From assembly GCA_947652605.1 (NCBI GenBank), contig OX393578.1:2728001-2792000 (forward strand): a stretch of 64,000 nucleotides of DNA, written 5' to 3'. The DNA comes from Elmis aenea (lineage: Eukaryota; Arthropoda; Insecta; Coleoptera; Elmidae). Below, in pieces: positions 58,519 to 64,000 of this stretch. The number at the start of each line of letters is the position of its first letter. Position 1 is the first letter of the stretch. The notes beneath the pieces are model-generated. The model saw only the letters and a list, made by a program, of their open reading frames with translations. It made no database searches and had not been told where the DNA came from. A program made the position numbers and the translations under genes.

Positions 58519-58970
58519 AATAACTGGTCACGACTTATTATCCTACAATCGACCAATTACCGGCCACTACAACGTAATACCGAGAGCTAAATATACAGTT
58601 CATTGTACTTTCAATATTATAGATATAAAAGCAATTATCTACAGTATAACTAGAACAACTGATTAGACCGACAACGAAGGTACCTCACATAATGTGACTG
58701 TCGCTAGCAGCCGCGATGACGTGAACTTGATGCGCTTTACTTAAATTGTATACCTGTGCTGGGCTAAACGGTTCTAATCTAGGATGTGTTTCAGATTTCC
58801 TCGCTTTATCTATGTAATAAAATATAAGTTTTTTCAGTCATTTTATAATAAGCCTTCTATTAGTAATAAAATTACTATTTGGGTATATTAAATTGACAAA
58901 TTAACCCTTTCCACACACATTAAAAATAGTAACTGTAAACAACTGCTTTGTGTACTTATTGTTTAACCCT
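57871..58970. other. Non-coding AT-rich DNA with 49-nt poly(A)
   Basis: A run of 49 A lies at 58467-58515, directly followed by GGGAATAACTGG. It may be a retroposon tail, but no retroposon body is recognisable upstream. No gene. Confidence 0.45.
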
Positions 58971-59011
58971 TTCACTGTCAAACCCTTAAATATATTTTAT
59001 TCTGCCCCAAA

Positions 59012-60112
59012 TTCTGGTGGATGCGCTAGCTAATTGTCAGACAAATTATTTATTATCTCGGTTAAAGTTTTCCCCACAAAAGATGTTGGAAGTCATTAGC
59101 TATATAACCTACAAAGATGTTGGAAGTCATTAGCTATATAACCTACAATCATTTTTAAATGCAAATAATATTTAATTTTCGAGAATCAATATGCAACTTT
59201 ACTATTTCAAAAAGTACACCCTGTATATTTTTATATTTTTACGTTTTCTTGTAGATTTAATTACCATTAAAAAATATAAAGCCTGTTTTTGTCTTAAGTT
59301 AATATTACTAGTTATTATTCTGGTGCAGTGGTGCCCAACCCGTCGCTCGCGAGCAACGTGTTGCTCGCGACACCTTTTAATGTGGCTCAAAACAACTTTT
59401 GATGTGCCTCATTTTCTTTAATATATTAAAAAAATTTATTGTTTGTGCATTAAAATGTTTAAAATTAAAATCAAAATATATTATATGTGGCTCGCCTAAA
59501 ATTTCTAAATTCGAAATTGGCTCGAGCCCAGTTAAAGGTTGGGCACCACTGTTCTGGTGGATGCGTCAGGTCTCAAAATTATTTATTATATCTGTTATTA
59601 GGGGACTTACAAAAAAGTTATCTCCACAAAAGTTGTTGGAATTCATTAGCTATATAGCCTAAAATTATTTTTAAATGCACATAGTATTTAGTTTTCGACA
59701 ATCAATATGCAACTTTACTATTTCAAAAAGAACCTGTATATTTTTAAGTTTTCTTGTAGATAAATTAATTACCATTAAAAAATATAAAGCCTGTTTTTGT
59801 CGTAAGTTAATATTTCTAGAATTATTATTCTGGTGGATGCGTGGGTCAAAAATTAAGCCAATTGTCAGACAAATTATTTATTATCTCTGTTAGGGCAGCC
59901 ACAAAAAAGTTTTCTTTCAAAATTGTTGGAATTCATGAGCTAAATAATCTAATTTTTTTTTTAAATAGGCCGAGTGTTTCATTTTTGAGAACTGATATGT
60001 TACTTTACTATTTCAAATAGAACACCCCGTATACCTATTGTTACGTTTTCTTCTAGATACATTATTTGCCGACAAAGAAACATTTAGTATGTCTTAAGTT
60101 AATATTTCTCAG
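59012..60112. repeat. Triplicated ~280-310-bp unit
   Basis: Units starting TTCTGGTGGATGCG at 59012, 59552 and 59828 share several phrases in order. These are CAGACAAATTATTTATTAT, a TGTTGGAA(G/T)TCAT(T/G)AGCTA segment, ATCAATATGCAACTTTACTA, and a minus-strand TACAGGGTG-type end. TACCATTAAAAAATATAAAG and GT(C/T)(T/G)TAAGTTAATATT follow. Unit 1 also has an internal 35-bp tandem duplication (59082-59152). A hAT element sits at the unit 1/unit 2 junction. Confidence 0.88.
59326..59551. mobile_element. hAT MITE, 226 bp
   Basis: The left end is CAGTGGTGCCCAACC and the right end on the minus strand is also CAGTGGTGCCCAACC, a perfect match over 15 bases. The perfect 8-bp duplication TTCTGGTG lies on both sides (59318-59325; 59552-59559). 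The interior has CTCGCGAGCAACGTG palindromic pieces. It inserted at the start of the second unit of the triplicated repeat. Confidence 0.95.
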
Positions 60113-60189
60113 CATATTATAAAACAGTTCCCATAGGATGTTTGTTTAGTAAATAAATAACACATCGCGAGAGAAGGCAACATAGTGCA

Positions 60190-60513
60190 TGTTATTACAG
60201 AAATATGGAAATAAATTTAAAAGAATATGGTTCCGCTGAGAAACCAACCAAATATCCAAAAACAAATGAAGAATAAAAACTATCCGTTTTCACACAGTTT
60301 CTAATGGCAAAGAATGAAGCATCTCGATGTAAAAGTGCCCACAATAAATTATATGACAACAAATTTGCTACTATCGAATTACAAAACAGTATTATAAAAT
60401 AGATTATAGCTCCTCTCATACTAAAGAATGATTCATTTAATTTAAGCAAACCTGTATCTCTTATAATAAGCGAGATACCCATGCTGAAAATGTTATCTGG
60501 GACACCCTGTATA
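60190..60513 (+). mobile_element. 3' end of a TACAGGGTGTCCC-family element
   Basis: Ends with ATAATAAGCGAGATACCC, ATGC and then TCTGGGACACCCTGTATA. The same subterminal phrase is at 18.35, 23.4 and 41.4 kb. The minus-strand frame 60482-60195 starts in this end (MGISLIIRDTG) as does the one at 23390 (MGISLILRATR), which reflects shared repeat sequence rather than a gene. Confidence 0.55.
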
Positions 60514-60535
60514 TAAATTTATATGTGTTGGTAAC

Positions 60536-61480
60536 CAGTGGCGTGCGGTGGGTTTTACTGTAAGGGATGCTGTCGAATATATATTTTTTTTTAAATCCTT
60601 AAAAATCTATTTAAATCTTCATCACCCACATATATATACATGCTTAAATCCCGTAAAATAGCATGACAATGTAAGATATGTTGGTAGTAAAGAGTGCATC
60701 TAGTCAGCACACATTAACAAATATAATACAGACAACGTATTATTATTAAATAGCACTACTAATAACTTGTAATAATCCAAAAAAGTTTTAATTTAAAAAA
60801 AAATTCAACTTCTTACTAGTCTATTATAATTCGTGATGTACATACCTGCGAGAGAAACGCTCTTATTTTTAACGAAGCTAAAGAAAATTGTAACTGATAA
60901 TTTGAGAAATAAAAAAATAAAATTAATATACTCGAGCTCTACAACTTATTAATATAAAAGGACTTTTCTTTTACAGACTGAAAATTTAAGAGCTATGACT
61001 GTTTTAACAAAATCTCCACTATGCAGTTGCATGTTGCATTCATGTTTAATTAAATCGTGTCCAACAATAAACGCTAAGCGCGAACACAATACTACCGCAT
61101 TACCGGTGATCGGTGAATGCGTTTTTAGCTGTAGATGCTGTTTTCAAACCAGCATCTACAGCTAGTATATAGCTCCATCAACTGATACTTAATACGCATG
61201 CGTTAACTTCTATATCTCTATGCTGTGAGTCCAGCCCTAGATGCTGAGCGCTACACCGCATTCAAGGCCTTAAATGAGGCAGTCAAACAAATGGGATATA
61301 TTATAAGATCTTTTTCCCCTTAACTTTAAAATGTAACTTTTAATGGACATAATAGTTCAATAATTAATCTCTAAAAATTAATTATAGAAAAACAAATTAT
61401 ATATTAAATTAATGTATGAAATATTTCAAAATTTTAAGGGATGCGCCGCATCCAACGCATTCATGGACTGCACGCCACTG
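60536..61480. mobile_element. hAT non-autonomous element, 945 bp
   Basis: The left end is CAGTGGCGTGCGGTG and the right end on the minus strand is CAGTGGCGTGCAGTC. It is flanked by the perfect 8-bp duplication TTGGTAAC (60528-60535; 61481-61488). Both ends carry an AAGGGATGC phrase a little further in. There is no transposase frame. A perfect 15-bp hairpin with a 9-nt loop lies at 61126-61164. Confidence 0.95.
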
Positions 61481-61634
61481 TTGGTAACCAAAGCATGTGT
61501 TATTGGCTGCCCATCAGATGTAAATTATTAAATGAATCACAAACTTCCTAATAATTAATTACAAAAAAATTAAAAGTTCATAAGGTCAAAAAAAAAAAGA
61601 TAATCGAAAACAATACTAGGACACAAAGACATCG

Positions 61635-61830
61635 ACATAAAGGTGAAAATAAAAATACCTAATATAGCAACATTACCAACAATAACCTAAGCATCCGAAA
61701 ACTGGACACTAAGGAAAAAAGGCAAGGCTAAAATTACCAAGGACATGGCGGAAATGAACTCAAAACACGAAACCACCCTCCGACGCCTGAAAAGGCAAAA
61801 GAAGACGAAGAAATAGATTATATCATAACA
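61635..61830 (+). pseudogene. Non-LTR retrotransposon C-terminal fragment
   Basis: Plus-strand reading gives IPNIATLPTIT, ASENWTLRKKGKAKITKDMA and EMNSKHETTLRRLKRQ. This is the YGSETWTL-type motif followed by the tail of a LINE protein. The tail is identical in content to the minus-strand LINE fragment at 43.6-43.7 kb. The shared part starts near AAGGACATGGCGG, which marks the inner breakpoint of the large inverted repeat. Confidence 0.75.
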
Positions 61831-64000
61831 TTCTTGGACTCTTCCACTCATTCTACGTAACTATTGTAAACAAGGCAAAACTAACTGAGAAACACTGAAT
61901 GACTCAAAAATGACATCTAAAACTTGTCAACGAAATAAAAATTCCTTAAATAAACATTTGTTTTATCATACTATCACCGAAAAAGGGCGATTTAATGATT
62001 TTTAGACATTTAAATAAATAGTCTACAGTTTATAATCGAGTAAAAATGCAATCAGCTATACGTTTACTTTAGAACTTGTAAAAAGACTTACTATTCACAA
62101 AGACGATTCGCACACGATGATTGCAGTGAAGTACATGCATCGATGATGGAAAAAAAAAGGGTGCTCCAACTTGCGGACAATTTCGACTTGTGGCATCAGT
62201 CTGGAACTCCGTGGTATGCTTGTATATTATCGTCATTGAACGGCTGATCTCTTAAAAATGTATTGTGGCATTAGGTACACTTCAACAAAATATTAAACAT
62301 GCAATTTATTTACTTATTAAAATGTTTGGAATATAAATATCACGCAACTTATAAAAGGTGGTTTTGAATAACCACAATTTAATTCAAATAGCAAACACTC
62401 GTACCACTATTTTAATGTATATAATTAATAATTTTGTAATAATCCAATATTTACATTTACACAAATAAAAACAACTAAGCATGCTATTTAGCCAAAAGTG
62501 TGCATATCAAAACTGGATTCTATTTACAAATATATCAATTACAAAACTATCACTTACTTTCAATCATTATCACTGGCAGAATAGTAGATTTTTGATGACT
62601 GATTTCGTTTATCACTCATTATCGCAACAAGAAGACTTGGTCGATGATGCTGGCAACGTCAAAAAGGTACACCTACAAACAGAACATTCGAATTTCAGTT
62701 TTAACGGACATAATTGATCATGCAAGAAAAAGCTGTGAAAACTAATGAACGATAAGTATCCAACTGTCGATGAAGATATTGTATGCTAATGTACAACATA
62801 TTATAAACAAAGGTTCCCTACCTCAAGTATCATAAAGTTGAACTTGTTCCCTCACATCGATTCACAACCAAATATGCCACCCTAATGAACCTGAAAAATG
62901 TTAAATTCATCAATAATCCAAACTTTTACTTTAACAATAATATAATATACAAGTAATTGTAATTACTTTCTACAGTTCTAAACTCCTAAAGCTTCTGAGT
63001 TTACGACAACTTAGTCCAGCTAGTAGCCTGCGAGTTGTTATTTTCATACCATCATTTTACAGCAAATAATACAACATATAATCATACACACACTTAAAAA
63101 TGTAATACAGGAAAGTTATTAGTAATTGACAAAGTGTTGCAATGTTTAATTGTGCACAGAACAGTCATTTAGCCACAAATCGTCATACAGCCAGTAACAT
63201 TCAGCAACCATTTTTACTTGATAATACATATTATACTAGACAATTACCTCAAGATTGTACTGAATACACCTTATTTTATTGACATTTCTCAAAATGCATA
63301 CATTTACTTGCGTGAACATGATTTAACCAACAAAATTACACTGGTTTACTTTAAACTAACAAAATGGCTACCCATCCGTAGCTAAAGTGAACCAAAAGTA
63401 GTTCATAAAGCTATGAGTACATTTGACCGACCGACTCGTGTGTCTATTGTATCGCATGATTGTATCCCGGTAACTTAAGAAAGTGTTTAATTTGCAGCTA
63501 CCGGGTGCGTAAAACTTTTTTTTTAAATTTTTAATAAGAATTTAAAAAATACACTTGCGAATGCGGTCACCTGTCTGAAAATTAACTAAAACTTAACCAC
63601 TTATATAAATAATGTGTTTAGGAACCAATTTCATTAGCTTTTAAAAAATTTTTTTTTGCATCTTTTCACACATGTATTTTGTGTTTATTTGTGATTGCTC
63701 AATAAATATTGATAATATCATAATGTAATGTAATGAAATCAGTTATCAAATCATTAAACAATTAAATATTTCTCTCTACAAAAAATTACTTTTTATTTTT
63801 TTAATAAATGAACAGGAAAAGATTTCAAGTATCTAATAAAATAAATGTGTAGATTTTCTATGACCAGAAAATATTTACATCTTACCGATTAATGTTCCAT
63901 TACCCGATGTTCCAATTTGCTTCCTGTCGTTTTCAAAGCTAATAAATATCGACTCAAACCAATCTGTTAAGATATTGTTTAAACTTTTAACGCATGTACA
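61738..64000. repeat. Large inverted repeat, right arm
   Basis: The reverse complement of 41461-43703, running off the window end. An A-rich 20-nt insertion (about 62150-62170) is specific to this arm. It is also distantly related to the tandem units R1 and R2 (55.2-57.9 kb) and lies in the same orientation as them. Confidence 0.95.
62580..62666 (+). CDS. Candidate 87-nt exon, right-arm copy
   Basis: An acceptor TTATCACTGGCAG and a donor AAAG|GTACACC bound 29 codons in phase 0: NSRFLMTDFVYHSLSQQEDL then VDDAGNVKK. The wider frame 62481-62717 is open from ATG. The paired copy in the left arm differs by one residue. The neighbouring segment about 62170-62247 has another open stretch, ADNFDLWHQSGTPWYACILS, ending in a stop, which could belong to a different exon. 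The function is unknown. Confidence 0.35.

Overview
The window reads as AT-rich intergenic or pericentromeric-type DNA of an arthropod, most likely an insect. The support is indirect: jockey-clade and other non-LTR retrotransposon remains, a mariner relic, a Tigger/pogo element, many hAT non-autonomous elements with 8-bp target-site duplications, a dispersed family ending TACAGGGTGTCCC, and long tandem satellites. I cannot name the species or chromosome. No complete host protein gene is visible. There are no bacterial operons, rRNA genes or canonical tRNA genes.

Layout. 1-24.9 kb: old unique sequence interrupted by transposon debris. This includes a diverged tandem repeat (1-330 and again 13.35-13.87 kb), a hAT element (1.5-2.1 kb), four minus-strand 3' fragments of one non-LTR element (2.8, 12.3, 14.65 and 20.9 kb), a jockey pseudogene (4.96-6.05 kb), two other LINE fragments (7.6-8.3 and 9.04-9.5 kb), a hAT transposase fragment duplicated in tandem (10.7-11.5 kb), a mariner pseudogene (16.2-16.9 kb), a possible host exon at 17.16 kb, and a DNA element with a DUF4817-like ORF (18.35-19.44 kb). 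25.14-33.16 kb: a nearly homogeneous satellite of about 160 bp, about 50 copies, with higher-order structure. 33.2-38.8 kb: mostly unique sequence with a hAT element, a MITE, relic satellite monomers and a foldback element.

38.8-49.5 kb is a patchwork of local duplications. It holds a 1.2-kb direct repeat (39.80/44.08 kb), the left arm of a 2.25-kb inverted repeat (41.46-43.70 kb), a LINE fragment, a Tigger MITE, a triplicated unit (46.5-47.5 kb) and a tRNA-like double-headed element (47.5 kb). 49.6-50.5 kb is a pyrimidine-rich minisatellite, and 50.65-55.1 kb a minisatellite of 26-bp palindromic monomers. 55.2-57.9 kb holds two tandem copies of a unit distantly related to the inverted-repeat arms. 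58-61.5 kb holds a 49-nt poly(A) run, a triplicated unit carrying a hAT insertion, and a 945-bp hAT element. 61.74-64.0 kb is the right arm of the inverted repeat and runs off the window.

Nothing here shows genes working together in a pathway. The window records repeated transposition, tandem amplification and segmental duplication. The best candidates for host function are a few exon-like segments (17160-17264; 39445-39604 with 39843-39923; 48548-48626; 62580-62666 and its inverted copy at 42789-42875). All are partial and low to moderate confidence.
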